64,000 nucleotides of DNA from Candidatus Galacturonatibacter soehngenii (lineage in GTDB: Bacteria; Bacillota; Clostridia; Lachnospirales; Lachnospiraceae): the NCBI RefSeq assembly GCF_008830185.1, contig NZ_WAGX01000004.1, positions 124,001-188,000 on the forward strand, written 5' to 3'. The notes beneath the pieces are model-generated. The model had not been told where the DNA came from. It saw nothing but the letters and a program-made list of their open reading frames with translations, and did no database searches. Positions 8,397 through 16,956 of the stretch are shown here, piece by piece. The stretch's first letter is position 1. Each line of letters starts with the position of its first letter. The position numbers and the translations under genes were made by a program.

Positions 8397-11300
8397 ATGA
8401 ACAGAAAAATGAAAACAATGGACGGAAATACAGCCGCAGCTCATGTAGCGTATGCTTACTCTGATGTTGCAGCAATCTATCCAATTACACCGTCTTCTAC
8501 CATGGCCGAGTTAGTAGACCGCTGGTCTAATGATGGTTTAAAGAATATTTTCGGTGAAGAAGTTTTAGTACAAGAGATGCAATCTGAGGCTGGAGCAGCA
8601 GGTGCAATCCACGGCTCATTGGCAGCAGGTGCTTTAACCACAACCTTTACTGCTTCTCAAGGGTTATTGTTAATGATTCCTAATATGTACAAAATTGCCG
8701 GAGAATTACTTCCATGTGTTATCAACGTATCAGCAAGAGCATTAGCAACGCATGCTTTATCTATCTTTGGAGATCATTCCGATGTATATGCATGTAGACA
8801 AACAGGATTTGCAATGCTTGCATGCTCCAGTGTTCAAGAAACAATGGATTTAAGTCCTATTTCTTATTGTGCTGCATTAAAGGGTAAAGTTCCATTTTTA
8901 AATTTCTTTGATGGATTTAGAACTTCACATGAGTTACAAAAAATAGGAGTGTGGGATTACAAAGATTTAGCTGAAATGGTTGATCAAGATGCAATTGATG
9001 CATTTAGAGCAAATGCACTAAATCCAAATCACCCAGTTCACAGAGGATCCGCACAAAATCCTGATATTTTCTTCCAGGCAAAGGAAGCTTCCAATGAGTA
9101 TTATAATAGACTTCCTGCAGTTGTAGAAGAATATATGGCTAAAGTAAATGCAAAACTTGGTACAGACTATGGTTTGTTCAATTACTATGGAGCAAAAGAT
9201 GCTGAGCACGTAATTGTAGCAATGGGATCTGTTTGCGAAACAATTGAAGAGACAATTGATGCTTTAGTGGCAGCAGGAGAAAAAGTTGGTGTGATTAAGG
9301 TAAGACTTTACAGACCTTTCAGTACAGAACACTTCCTTGCAGCAATTCCAGATACAGTAAAACAAATCAGTGTTTTAGATAGAACAAAAGAACCAGGAGC
9401 AATTGGAGAGCCTTTATATTTAGATGTTGTTGCTGCGTTAAAGAACACAAAATTCAAAGATACTCCTGTTTTCAAAGGAAGATATGGATTAGGTTCAAAA
9501 GATACTACTCCTGCACAGATTAAAGCAGTTTATGATAACAAAGCAAAAGAAAGCTTTACAATCGGTATTATTGATGATGTAACAAATCTATCATTAGATG
9601 TAGATAATAGCTTTGATTCATCTAGTGATAAAATTAAGAGCTGTAAATTCTGGGGATTAGGTTCTGATGGTACCGTTGGAGCAAACAAAAACTCAATTAA
9701 GATTATCGGTGATAATACAGATCAATATGCACAGGCATATTTTGATTATGACTCAAAGAAATCAGGTGGTGTAACTGTATCTCACTTAAGATTTGGTACA
9801 GAACCAATTCGTTCTACTTATTTAGTAAGTAAAGCAAATTTTGTAGCTTGTCATAATCCTTCCTATATCCATAAATTCAACATGGTTGAAGATTTAAAGG
9901 ATGGTGGAACATTCTTATTAAATTGTAGCTGGACTCCAGAAGAATTAGAGAATGAATTACCAGCTCGTACTAAGAGATATTTGGCAAAACATAATATTAA
10001 TTTCTATACAATTGATGGTATAAAGATTGGTAAAGAAATTGGTCTTGGAGGACGTATTAATACAGTACTTCAATCTGCATTCTTTAAATTAGCGCACATT
10101 ATTCCAGTTGAAGATGCAATTGGATATATGAAAGCAGCAGCTAAGTATTCCTATGGTAAAAAGGGTGATGCTATCGTTAATATGAATTATCAGGCAATTG
10201 AACGTGGAGCAGAGGAAGTGGTTAAGATTGACATTCCTGCGTCATGGGCTGATGCAAGTGATTCAAATGATAACACTAATAACTTAGAAGGAAGAAAAGA
10301 AGTAGTTGATTTCGTAAATACAATTCAAAAGAAAGTAAATGCAGTGGATGGTAATTCACTTCCTGTTTCTGCATTTGTTGATTACGTAGATGGTACAACT
10401 CCATCTGGAACTTCTGCTTATGAAAAACGTGGTATAGCAATTGATGTACCTACTTGGATTCCAGAAAACTGTATTCAATGTAACTTCTGCTCTTATGTGT
10501 GTCCTCATGCAGTAATTAGACCTGCAGTTATGACAGATGAGGAATATGCGAATGCGCCAGAAGGAATGAAGTCATTACCAATGACAGGACTTGATAAATT
10601 TAAGTTTGCTATCACTGTTTCAGCACTTGATTGTACAGGATGTGGCTCTTGTGCAAATGTATGTCCTGGTAAGAAGGGTGAAAAAGCATTAGTAATGAAA
10701 CCATTAGAAACTCAGCTTCATGAGCAAGAAGTTGCTAGCTATGCAGTGAAATTAGAAGAAAAACAAGAAGTTCTTGAAAAATTCAAACCTACTACTGTAA
10801 AAGGTAGCCAGTTCAAACAGCCATTACTTGAGTTCTCAGGAGCTTGTGCAGGATGTGGAGAAACACCATATGCTAAGTTAGTTACTCAGTTATTTGGAGA
10901 TAGAATGTACATTGCAAATGCAACAGGATGTTCTTCTATCTGGGGTAACTCTTCACCATCTACTCCTTACACAGTGAATAAAGCAGGATGTGGTCCAGCT
11001 TGGTCAAACTCTTTGTTTGAAGATAATGCTGAGTTTGGTTATGGTATGAAGTTAGCACAATTAGCTTTAAGAAAGAGCATTAAGAGTAAAATTGAAGCGT
11101 TGGCAGCAGAGTCAAAAGATTCTGCAGTAGTAGAAGCTTGTAAAGCGTATGTGGATACATTTGAGTCAGGGGTTGAAAATGCAATTGCATCTGCAAACCT
11201 AATCAATGTATTAGCAAAAGATGGAAGCGATGCTGCAAAAGAAATCTTATCAAAGAAAGACTTTATCTCTAAAAAATCTCAATGGATTTTTGGTGGAGAC

Positions 11301-11939
11301 GGTTGGGCTTATGATATCGGATTTGGTGGCTTAGATCACGTAATTGCAAGTGGACAAGATGTAAATATCTTAGTATTTGATACAGAAGTTTATTCTAATA
11401 CAGGTGGACAATCTTCAAAAGCAACTCCACTTGGTGCTGTTGCACAATTTGCTGCAGGTGGTAAAGGTGTTAGAAAGAAAGACCTTGCACAGATTGCTAT
11501 GAGCTATGGTTATGTATATGTAGCACAAGTATCACAAGGAGCAGATATGAATCAATGTATCAAGGCAATGACTGAGGCAGAAAGCTACAATGGTCCATCT
11601 ATTGTTATAGCTTATGCACCATGTATTAACCACGGAATTAAAGGTGGTATGACTGGAGCGCAAACAGAAGAAAAGAAAGCGGTTACTTCAGGATATTGGA
11701 ATCTTTTCAGATTTGATCCAAGATTAAAAGAAGAAGGAAAGAATCCATTTATGTTAGATAGTAAAGCTCCATCAACAAGTTATCAGGAATTCTTAACAAA
11801 TGAAGTTCGTTATAGTTCCTTGCTAAAACAAAATCCAGAGAGAGCTCAGAAGCTATTTGATCAAGCTGAAAAACAAGCAGCGGAGAAATTTACACATTTA
11901 ACTAAATTAGTAAAGCTTTATGATAATACAGAAGAATAA
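8397..11939 (+). CDS. nifJ: Pyruvate:ferredoxin (flavodoxin) oxidoreductase, single-chain
   Basis: About 1180 residues, the normal length of the homodimeric clostridial enzyme, which converts pyruvate + CoA to acetyl-CoA + CO2 and reduces ferredoxin. Domain order is canonical: N-terminal domain with YAYSDVAAIYPITPSSTMAE (residues 20-40), central and EKR-type linker region, two [4Fe-4S] motifs CIQCNFCSYVCP (about 691) and CTGCGSCANVCP (about 745), the proximal-cluster/TPP cysteines CAGCGE (about 816) and ATGCSS, and the thiamine-diphosphate site GDGWAYDIGFGGLDH (about 967) with NTGGQSS. Two in-frame ATGs at 8394 and 8397 follow GGAGG (8385-8389); 8397 gives the better spacing of seven. Monocistronic, with a terminator at 11971-12000. 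Its electrons can feed the Rnf complex at 27.4-32.3 kb. Confidence 0.97.
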   Translation: MNRKMKTMDGNTAAAHVAYAYSDVAAIYPITPSSTMAELVDRWSNDGLKNIFGEEVLVQEMQSEAGAAGAIHGSLAAGALTTTFTASQGLLLMIPNMYKIAGELLPCVINVSARALATHALSIFGDHSDVYACRQTGFAMLACSSVQETMDLSPISYCAALKGKVPFLNFFDGFRTSHELQKIGVWDYKDLAEMVDQDAIDAFRANALNPNHPVHRGSAQNPDIFFQAKEASNEYYNRLPAVVEEYMAKVNAKLGTDYGLFNYYGAKDAEHVIVAMGSVCETIEETIDALVAAGEKVGVIKVRLYRPFSTEHFLAAIPDTVKQISVLDRTKEPGAIGEPLYLDVVAALKNTKFKDTPVFKGRYGLGSKDTTPAQIKAVYDNKAKESFTIGIIDDVTNLSLDVDNSFDSSSDKIKSCKFWGLGSDGTVGANKNSIKIIGDNTDQYAQAYFDYDSKKSGGVTVSHLRFGTEPIRSTYLVSKANFVACHNPSYIHKFNMVEDLKDGGTFLLNCSWTPEELENELPARTKRYLAKHNINFYTIDGIKIGKEIGLGGRINTVLQSAFFKLAHIIPVEDAIGYMKAAAKYSYGKKGDAIVNMNYQAIERGAEEVVKIDIPASWADASDSNDNTNNLEGRKEVVDFVNTIQKKVNAVDGNSLPVSAFVDYVDGTTPSGTSAYEKRGIAIDVPTWIPENCIQCNFCSYVCPHAVIRPAVMTDEEYANAPEGMKSLPMTGLDKFKFAITVSALDCTGCGSCANVCPGKKGEKALVMKPLETQLHEQEVASYAVKLEEKQEVLEKFKPTTVKGSQFKQPLLEFSGACAGCGETPYAKLVTQLFGDRMYIANATGCSSIWGNSSPSTPYTVNKAGCGPAWSNSLFEDNAEFGYGMKLAQLALRKSIKSKIEALAAESKDSAVVEACKAYVDTFESGVENAIASANLINVLAKDGSDAAKEILSKKDFISKKSQWIFGGDGWAYDIGFGGLDHVIASGQDVNILVFDTEVYSNTGGQSSKATPLGAVAQFAAGGKGVRKKDLAQIAMSYGYVYVAQVSQGADMNQCIKAMTEAESYNGPSIVIAYAPCINHGIKGGMTGAQTEEKKAVTSGYWNLFRFDPRLKEEGKNPFMLDSKAPSTSYQEFLTNEVRYSSLLKQNPERAQKLFDQAEKQAAEKFTHLTKLVKLYDNTEE

Positions 11940-11970
11940 TACTAGTAACAGACTTCTGTAAAAATATAAA

Positions 11971-12000
11971 AAGGCCACCATCTTTTGGTGGTCTTTTTTT
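11971..12000 (+). terminator. Terminator of the PFOR gene
   Basis: GGCCACCA (11973-11980) pairs with TGGTGGTC (11986-11993, one G-U pair) and is followed by seven T residues. Confidence 0.9.
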
Positions 12001-12060
12001 GATGGAAATATTATATGTCGTGTGATATAATTAACGAAGATTTTAATTATACTTAATTGA

Positions 12061-12168
12061 CATGTCAATGATTTAATTGAAATAGATAATAAAGATGGTA
12101 TTCATACCGTCTTGAAATTATTTGGCTTTGATGGAATAGCAAATGCTTTTTTAAGTGCAACAAAATGA
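12061..12168 (+). pseudogene. Possible coding remnant (C-terminal fragment of an unknown gene)
   Basis: Between in-frame stops at 12058-12060 and 12166-12168 there are 35 codons with protein-like composition (LIEIDNKDGIHTVLKLFGFD, then GIANAFLSATK) but no usable start codon or ribosome binding site. It may be the surviving 3' end of a deleted gene. It could also be chance; the call rests only on amino-acid appearance. It ends 11 bases before the lipoprotein gene starting at 12180. Confidence 0.3.
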
Positions 12169-12179
12169 GGGAAGAATGA

Positions 12180-12896
12180 ATGAATAAAAAGATAAAAAAA
12201 ATATCGTGTATTATATTGGTATTAATATTGCTTGTAGGATGCCAAAATAAAGAATCGTTACAAGATACGGCAGAAGCTTTTGTCGAGATAAAAGAAGATA
12301 GTGCGAATGTTGAGGCAGTATCAATTGAAAAAGATAAAATAAAAATTAAATATCCCAAACTAATCGGTTTTGAAAATGAAAAAATAGAGGCTAAATGGAA
12401 TAAAATAATCGAAGAGCGAATCTTAAAAGACTTAGAATTACTGAAAGAAACAGATGTATATAATTTAGATTATGAGGTGGCGACAAACACAAAAGAAGAG
12501 CTATCACTAAAACTGGTTGGAAGTTGCTATTATGATGGAGCAGCACAACCTTATCATTTTATTTATACATATAATATTTCATTAGAAACGGGAGAAAGTA
12601 TACGTTTAAGCGATCAAAGAGATATTACAAAGTTAGCTGAGATGATTTATAACAAGCAAGGCTTTCAAATGGAATCCGATATTGATGTCGATGAAGAATT
12701 TATGAAATATATTTATAGCACCTTTGAAAATGAGGAATTCTTAGCAGAGATGTTAATTAATTTTGATTATGATGAAGAGACACAACAAGAATATGGTTAT
12801 TCTTTTTTTGAACATAATCAATTACATTTGTGTATAGAAGTACCGCATGATTTGGGTGACTATGTAATTTTAGCGTTAGATGAAGAAGAAAAATAG
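12180..12896 (+). CDS. Putative lipoprotein with DUF3298-like domain
   Basis: 238 residues. The N-terminus is a lipoprotein signal (KKISCIILVLILLVGC, lipobox LVGC with Cys at about 21). After a short linker the chain resembles the DUF4163/DUF3298 pair found in PdaC and RsiV-type extracytoplasmic proteins: KIKIKYPKLIGFENEKI at the N-terminal side, then TYNISLETGESIRLSD and a C-terminal acidic segment ending with VPHDLGDYVILAL. Such domains sit outside the membrane and in RsiV bind lysozyme; here no peptidoglycan deacetylase or sigma-factor domain is attached, so the role is unknown. Start at 12180 has GAGGGAAGA upstream. The IS110 insertion immediately downstream probably separates it from its original terminator. 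Confidence 0.75.
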   Translation: MNKKIKKISCIILVLILLVGCQNKESLQDTAEAFVEIKEDSANVEAVSIEKDKIKIKYPKLIGFENEKIEAKWNKIIEERILKDLELLKETDVYNLDYEVATNTKEELSLKLVGSCYYDGAAQPYHFIYTYNISLETGESIRLSDQRDITKLAEMIYNKQGFQMESDIDVDEEFMKYIYSTFENEEFLAEMLINFDYDEETQQEYGYSFFEHNQLHLCIEVPHDLGDYVILALDEEEK

Positions 12897-13043
12897 AAAG
12901 ACTAACTATTAAAAGTCAAGTCTAAAATGATATTTTTTTGAATGAATTGCGGATATGCATTTCATATATTTGAACATTGAAAACTGCATGACAAATAGAG
13001 CATCTTAACAGGTGCTCAATAAGGAGACATTTTTATTAAAAAC

Positions 13044-14219
13044 TTAAGCTGCTTTGATGTAGGATTGTCCGGATTTTTCTAACCGGTAAATTACTCTGAC
13101 GAGTTTTTTAGCAGCATGTGATATTGCAACATAATAATGCTTACCTTCAGAGCGTTTTTTGGCAAGGTAAGCTGAAAAGGTTGGATCCCAATGACACACA
13201 AATATAGTTGCGTTAAATAGAGCGTATCGTAGATATTTGGAACCCCGTTTTTCCATGCGTGCATAGGAAGAATCTAGTTGACCGGATTGATAAGTAGATG
13301 GTGATAAACCTGCATAAGCGAGTATCTTATCAGGAGAATCAAAATAAGAAAAATCACCGATTTCAGCAATAATCATGGAACCCATACGGTAGTTGATACC
13401 TGGAATGCTTAGAATTGGTGAATTGATATTGTCCATGATAGATTTGATTTGGGATTCAATTTCATTGATTTCAGAATTTAGTTCCTTAATCAGTCTGATG
13501 GTATGCTTTAGTTCCAGAGATTTGGCAGGCATATGAGAACCAATGGATGTCCTTGCTGCTTCTCTGAAAAGATTAGCAGTATCTTTTCCATAGTGACCTT
13601 TAGAAGAAACAGAAAGTAGATTTGTCAGCCTAGTCAAATGAGCTGATGAAATATCAGATGCACTTGGAAACTCAGATAATAAAGCATAAACAGATGCCAT
13701 ATGGAGTGTTGGCACATGTTTCTCCAGTTCTGGAAAAAGAATTGTAACAAGACGGGAAATGGAGGTTTTTAACTTGGCACGTTCCTTAACTTTATCAAAA
13801 CGATAGCGAGTTAGTGACTTCAATTCTTCATTATGGTAAGATGTGTCTGAGTAGGACTTTAAGTTCACATCAGACATAAGCATTGTAGCAATCGTATGGG
13901 CATCAACTTTATCCGTTTTCGTCTTTCTAAGGCTTAGACTTTTTCTGTAAAGGTTGGTATGTAACGGGTTGATAACAAAGGTGGTCAGACCTTTATCAAG
14001 AAGATATCCCAAGATGTTATAACTGTAGTGTCCTGTGGCTTCAAGTCCTACTTTTACTTCGGTTAAATCATCTGTAACGGATATGATTTTCTGATAGAGT
14101 TCATCAAAACCATCTCGGTTGTTTGGAAAGGTAAATGCTTTAAAGAGCACTTCACCATCTGAGTTAGTGATAAAGCAATCATGCTTATCCTTTGCAATAT
14201 CAATTCCTGCGTATATCAT
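13044..14219 (-). CDS. IS110-family transposase (bridge-RNA-type recombinase)
   Basis: 391 residues from the ATG at 14219 (AGGAGA six bases upstream); the frame extends further upstream but that part overlaps the non-coding end. The N-terminal RuvC-like DEDD domain begins YAGIDIAKDKHDCFI (Asp ligand at about residue 6), continues with GLEATGHYS and KTDKVDAHTIA, a coiled-coil middle, and a C-terminal Transposase_20 domain with the helix-hairpin signature SIPGINYRMGSMIIAEIGD and the serine-containing segment YAGLSPSTYQSG. Members of the family act as RNA-guided recombinases together with a structured RNA encoded at the element end. Full length, no frameshift. It is oriented against both neighbouring host genes. 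Confidence 0.95.
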   Translation of the reverse strand: MIYAGIDIAKDKHDCFITNSDGEVLFKAFTFPNNRDGFDELYQKIISVTDDLTEVKVGLEATGHYSYNILGYLLDKGLTTFVINPLHTNLYRKSLSLRKTKTDKVDAHTIATMLMSDVNLKSYSDTSYHNEELKSLTRYRFDKVKERAKLKTSISRLVTILFPELEKHVPTLHMASVYALLSEFPSASDISSAHLTRLTNLLSVSSKGHYGKDTANLFREAARTSIGSHMPAKSLELKHTIRLIKELNSEINEIESQIKSIMDNINSPILSIPGINYRMGSMIIAEIGDFSYFDSPDKILAYAGLSPSTYQSGQLDSSYARMEKRGSKYLRYALFNATIFVCHWDPTFSAYLAKKRSEGKHYYVAISHAAKKLVRVIYRLEKSGQSYIKAA

Positions 14220-14288
14220 AGCAATTCTCCTTTGAAATGTATTTGATACTGTTTGGAACCACGGATACTCCTTGCGATTGTATTCTCG

Positions 14289-14440
14289 TTCTAAATAAAC
14301 CGTCATGCGGTATCTAACTGATTAACAAATATACAAAGAGATTGTGGTTGGAGTCTTTCTGTAACCATCAAGTGGTAGAAGGTGAGCACCAATCCACAGT
14401 ATCTCCATTAGTATAGCATACAGTCCTTGGAGAGGGACTA
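14289..14440 (-). ncRNA. Candidate IS110 bridge RNA
   Basis: On the minus strand the region upstream of the transposase contains, in order, a hairpin AGTCC/GGACT (14439-14422), a larger stem formed by GTGGATTGG (14397-14389) with CCAACCAC (14351-14344) enclosing a roughly 37-base loop, and inside that loop an ACCA/TGGT hairpin (14376-14364). Position (5' end of an IS110-group element) and architecture (5' stem-loop then a long internal loop) agree with the bridge RNAs known for the family. Exact ends and the target/donor guide loops were not determined. Confidence 0.5.
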
Positions 14441-14476
14441 TAAACACTACTACTATATAATACGAGAAGGTACTTT

Positions 14477-14509
14477 AAAGATTGGAACTTTTGTGTTTCG
14501 GTCTTTTTT
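14477..14509 (+). terminator. Orphan plus-strand terminator next to the IS110 element
   Basis: AAAGATTGGAAC (14477-14488) pairs with GTTTCGGTCTTT (14495-14506, three G-U pairs) and runs into T residues. No plus-strand gene ends nearby except the lipoprotein at 12896, 1.6 kb away across the IS element, which suggests the element inserted between that gene and its terminator. Confidence 0.6.
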
Positions 14510-14510
14510 A

Positions 14511-14548
14511 TTACAAATAGGAAGGTGAGTTAGGCATCCTGTTTGTAA
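14511..14548. repeat. 12-bp inverted repeat without T-run
   Basis: TTACAAATAGGA (14511-14522) pairs with TCCTGTTTGTAA (14537-14548, one G-U) around a 14-base loop. No uridine run follows on either strand, so it is not a standard terminator. It lies between the orphan terminator and the mmd operon leader. Confidence 0.5.
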
Positions 14549-14603
14549 AAATTGTATGTCAAGATAAAATTTTTCATTTGTGCAACATTATATAAAATGA
14601 GAA

Positions 14604-14632
14604 TAAATATTGTTACAATTTAACAATATTTA
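14604..14632. promoter_or_regulatory. Perfect palindrome in the mmd/oad operon leader, candidate operator
   Basis: TAAATATTGTTA (14604-14615) and TAACAATATTTA (14621-14632) are exact reverse complements separated by CAATT. The core TTGTTA-N5-TAACAA resembles a Rex redox-sensor operator but that has a 6-base spacing, so the regulator is uncertain. It is 118 bases ahead of the mmdA start. Confidence 0.4.
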
Positions 14633-14749
14633 GAAAATATTAGTCGAAATATTATCAAACTATTGAAATTTAAAGAGAAAAGGGATAAAATTATAATTGG
14701 CAGAAAATTGGTTTTACTTTAAGAATATAGAAAATTGGAGGGCTAAAGA

Positions 14750-16186
14750 ATGAGCGGTACAGCACAAAACTCAGCAATGTTAAGAATCCAATCTTTACTT
14801 GATGAGAATAGTTTTGTTGAAATTGGTGGAATGATTACAGCCAGAGCGACCGATTTTAATTTACAGCAAAAAAAGACCCCTGCAGATGGAGTAATTACTG
14901 GCTATGGTGTAATTGATGGAAATCTTGTATACATATATAGTCAAGATGCATCGGTTCTTAACGGGTCGATAGGTGAAATGCATGCTAAGAAAATAGTTAG
15001 AATATATGAGATGGCTATGAAAATGGGTGCTCCAGTTATTGGGTTGATTGATTGTGCGGGTTTAAGACTTCAAGAAGCAACAGATGCATTAAATGGTTTT
15101 GGAGAGATTTATTTAAAACAGTCTTTGGCGTCAGGAGTGATTCCACAGATTACTGCAATAATGGGAAACTGTGGAGGCGGTGTGGCGATTATGCCAACTT
15201 TAACTGATTTTACTTTTATGGAAGAAAGTAAGGCTAAATTATTCGTTAATTCCCCGAATTCGTTAGAAGGAAACATACAAGATAAATTCAATACTTCCTC
15301 GGCAAAATTCCAAAGTGAAGAAAGTGGTATTGTTGATTTTATCGGCTCAGAAAGCGAGATTTTTGAACAAATCAGACAGCTCATAAAAGTATTACCGGCA
15401 AGTAACAAGGATACTTTACAATATGAAGAGTGTACGGATGATTTAAATCGTGTGTGTCAAGAACTTGAAAATTGTATCGGTGATACGTCTATATTAATCT
15501 CTAATATAGCTGATGATAATGTATTTATTGAAGTGAAGTCTAATATTGACAAGTCAATGATAACAGGGTTTATTCGATTAAATGGAGTTACCATTGGTTG
15601 TTTGGCAAATCGTACACAAGTGTTTGCCTTGGATGGAACAATCGATAAAGAATTTGACTCAGTGTTAAGTCCGAGTGGATGTGAAAAAGCAGCAAAGTTT
15701 GTAAATTTTTGTGATGCTTTCAATATTCCAATTCTTTCCTTTACCAATGTAACAGGCTACGATGCTTCCATAGCTTCTGAAAAAAGTATTGCCAAAGCAG
15801 TTGCAAAATTAACTTATTCTTTTGCAAATGCAAACGTTCCGAAAGTAAATGTTATAATTGGAAAAGCGTTTGGTAGCGCCTATATTACCATGAATAGTAA
15901 AGCGATTGGTGCGGATATTGTATATGCATGGCCTTCAGCTGAAATAGGAATGATGGATGCTAAATTGGCAGCTAAAATCATGTACGCAGATGAAAATGTT
16001 ATTGTAATGAATGAAAAAGCAAGCGAATATAGAGAGCTTCAGTCTAGTGCATTATCGGCAGCTAAAAGAGGTTATGTAGATAGCATCATTGAAGCAAAGG
16101 ATACAAGAAAGTATGTGATAGGAGCCTTTGAAATGCTATTCACGAAGAAAGAGGATCGTCCGAATAAAAAGCACGGTACGGTTTGA
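14750..16186 (+). CDS. mmdA: Carboxyltransferase subunit (methylmalonyl-CoA decarboxylase alpha / transcarboxylase 12S type)
   Basis: 478 residues with the two-lobed crotonase-like fold of biotin-dependent acyl-CoA carboxyltransferases. N-lobe: TPADGVITGYGVIDG, LIDCAGLRLQEA (about 103-114) and the oxyanion segment MGNCGGGVAIMPTLTDF; C-lobe: VTGYDAS, VNVIIGKAFGSAYITM and YAWPSAEIGMM. These transfer CO2 between an acyl-CoA (methylmalonyl-/propionyl-CoA) and biotin. Somewhat short compared with 510-residue relatives and with lower similarity in the N-lobe, so acyl-CoA specificity is not certain; glutaconyl-CoA is an alternative. Ribosome binding site GGAGGG seven bases upstream. First gene of a five-gene operon with an OadG-like subunit, biotin carrier, OadB and OadA. 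Confidence 0.85.
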   Translation: MSGTAQNSAMLRIQSLLDENSFVEIGGMITARATDFNLQQKKTPADGVITGYGVIDGNLVYIYSQDASVLNGSIGEMHAKKIVRIYEMAMKMGAPVIGLIDCAGLRLQEATDALNGFGEIYLKQSLASGVIPQITAIMGNCGGGVAIMPTLTDFTFMEESKAKLFVNSPNSLEGNIQDKFNTSSAKFQSEESGIVDFIGSESEIFEQIRQLIKVLPASNKDTLQYEECTDDLNRVCQELENCIGDTSILISNIADDNVFIEVKSNIDKSMITGFIRLNGVTIGCLANRTQVFALDGTIDKEFDSVLSPSGCEKAAKFVNFCDAFNIPILSFTNVTGYDASIASEKSIAKAVAKLTYSFANANVPKVNVIIGKAFGSAYITMNSKAIGADIVYAWPSAEIGMMDAKLAAKIMYADENVIVMNEKASEYRELQSSALSAAKRGYVDSIIEAKDTRKYVIGAFEMLFTKKEDRPNKKHGTV

Positions 16187-16202
16187 TGAGGTGATGCTTA
16201 AT

Positions 16203-16925
16203 ATGAAAAAAATAATAACAATATTATGTTTATTTACCCTTGTTTTTTCTACGTTATTGTACACCAGTGCAAATTCTGAAACAAAAAGCTATAATGGTTA
16301 TACTGCAGAAGATCTAAAATCCAATTCAGAAAGTTTGTATACAAGCTTATCAAGTTTTACAGAGGAAGAGATTGAACAATATATTAAAAGTGCAGATACC
16401 ATTACTTCGCAAGCGGTTCAGTCATGGGCTGATGTCAAAGATGAAATTGGAGAATTTGTTGCATTTGGAGATTTTGCAGTCGAAGAGAGTGAAAATGTAA
16501 TCACAACAAAATTATTGATTGATTATACCCAAAAAGATATTACGTTAACTGTAGTATTTGATGAAAATTTGACCGTACTTAGTATTTTGATGGAGAAAGA
16601 AAATTCTTTGATTGAGAAAATGAGTAAAGCCGGATTAAATACCCTAATGGGAATGGGGACTGTTTTTGCAATATTAATTTTTATTACATTTTTAATTTCT
16701 TTGTTCAAATACATTCGAATATGGGAAGAACGAGGAAAGAGTAAAAATGAGAATTTAAAAATAGAAGTGGAAAAAACACAACCCGCAGTGAAGGAAGAAG
16801 TATTAAATGAAGAGGTGGATGATTTAGAACTGGTCGCAGTTATTGCAGCAGCCATTGCATCGGCAACCAATACCTCTGTTGATGGCTTTGTAGTTAGATC
16901 CATTAAAAGAAGAGATAAAAAATGA
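16203..16925 (+). CDS. OadG/MmdD-like subunit with extra extracytoplasmic domain
   Basis: About 240 residues from the ATG at 16203 (GAGGTG at 16188-16193). Starts with a signal peptide (KKIITILCLFTLVFSTLLYTSA), then a 110-residue domain with DUF3887-like features (SLSSFTEEEIEQYI... ITLTVVFDENLTVLSI), then the single transmembrane helix GMGTVFAILIFITFLISLF, a Lys/Glu linker and a C-terminal ELVAVIAAAIASATNTS segment typical of OadG/MmdD delta subunits that holds the decarboxylase complex together. Classical OadG is only 80-120 residues and has no exported domain, so this is an unusual N-terminal addition. Lies 16 bases after mmdA. Confidence 0.75.
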   Translation: MKKIITILCLFTLVFSTLLYTSANSETKSYNGYTAEDLKSNSESLYTSLSSFTEEEIEQYIKSADTITSQAVQSWADVKDEIGEFVAFGDFAVEESENVITTKLLIDYTQKDITLTVVFDENLTVLSILMEKENSLIEKMSKAGLNTLMGMGTVFAILIFITFLISLFKYIRIWEERGKSKNENLKIEVEKTQPAVKEEVLNEEVDDLELVAVIAAAIASATNTSVDGFVVRSIKRRDKK

Positions 16926-16956
16926 TGGTTATACTAGTAAATAGGAGGATACAAGA

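Larger units (their letters stand above)
12950..14470 (-). mobile_element. IS110-family insertion sequence (ends approximate)
   Basis: Defined by the IS110 transposase (13044-14219) plus non-coding flanks: about 250 bases ahead of the gene on its strand that fold into several stems (14289-14440), and about 90 bases behind it containing a GAGCA/TGCTC hairpin (12998-13017). IS110 elements usually lack terminal inverted repeats and target duplications, and none is seen, so the limits are estimates from typical lengths (1.2-1.6 kb) and from the position of neighbouring host signals. The gene is intact, so the element may be active. Confidence 0.7.

Noticed and set aside
14220-14306. N-terminal extension of the IS110 transposase
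   Set aside because: The extension has no ribosome binding site and unlike composition; the ATG at 14219 has AGGAGA and begins the conserved YAGIDIA motif.
12950-14476. Terminal inverted repeats or target duplication for the insertion sequence
   Set aside because: None could be found by eye, as expected for the IS110 family; element limits remain estimates.
14604-14632. A Rex operator
   Set aside because: The half-sites TTGTTA/TAACAA are separated by five bases instead of the six expected, so the name is not given to the feature.
14549-14749. Cobalamin or other riboswitch ahead of the methylmalonyl-CoA-related operon
   Set aside because: No B12-box or other conserved riboswitch core was found; the leader is A/T-rich with a simple palindrome only.
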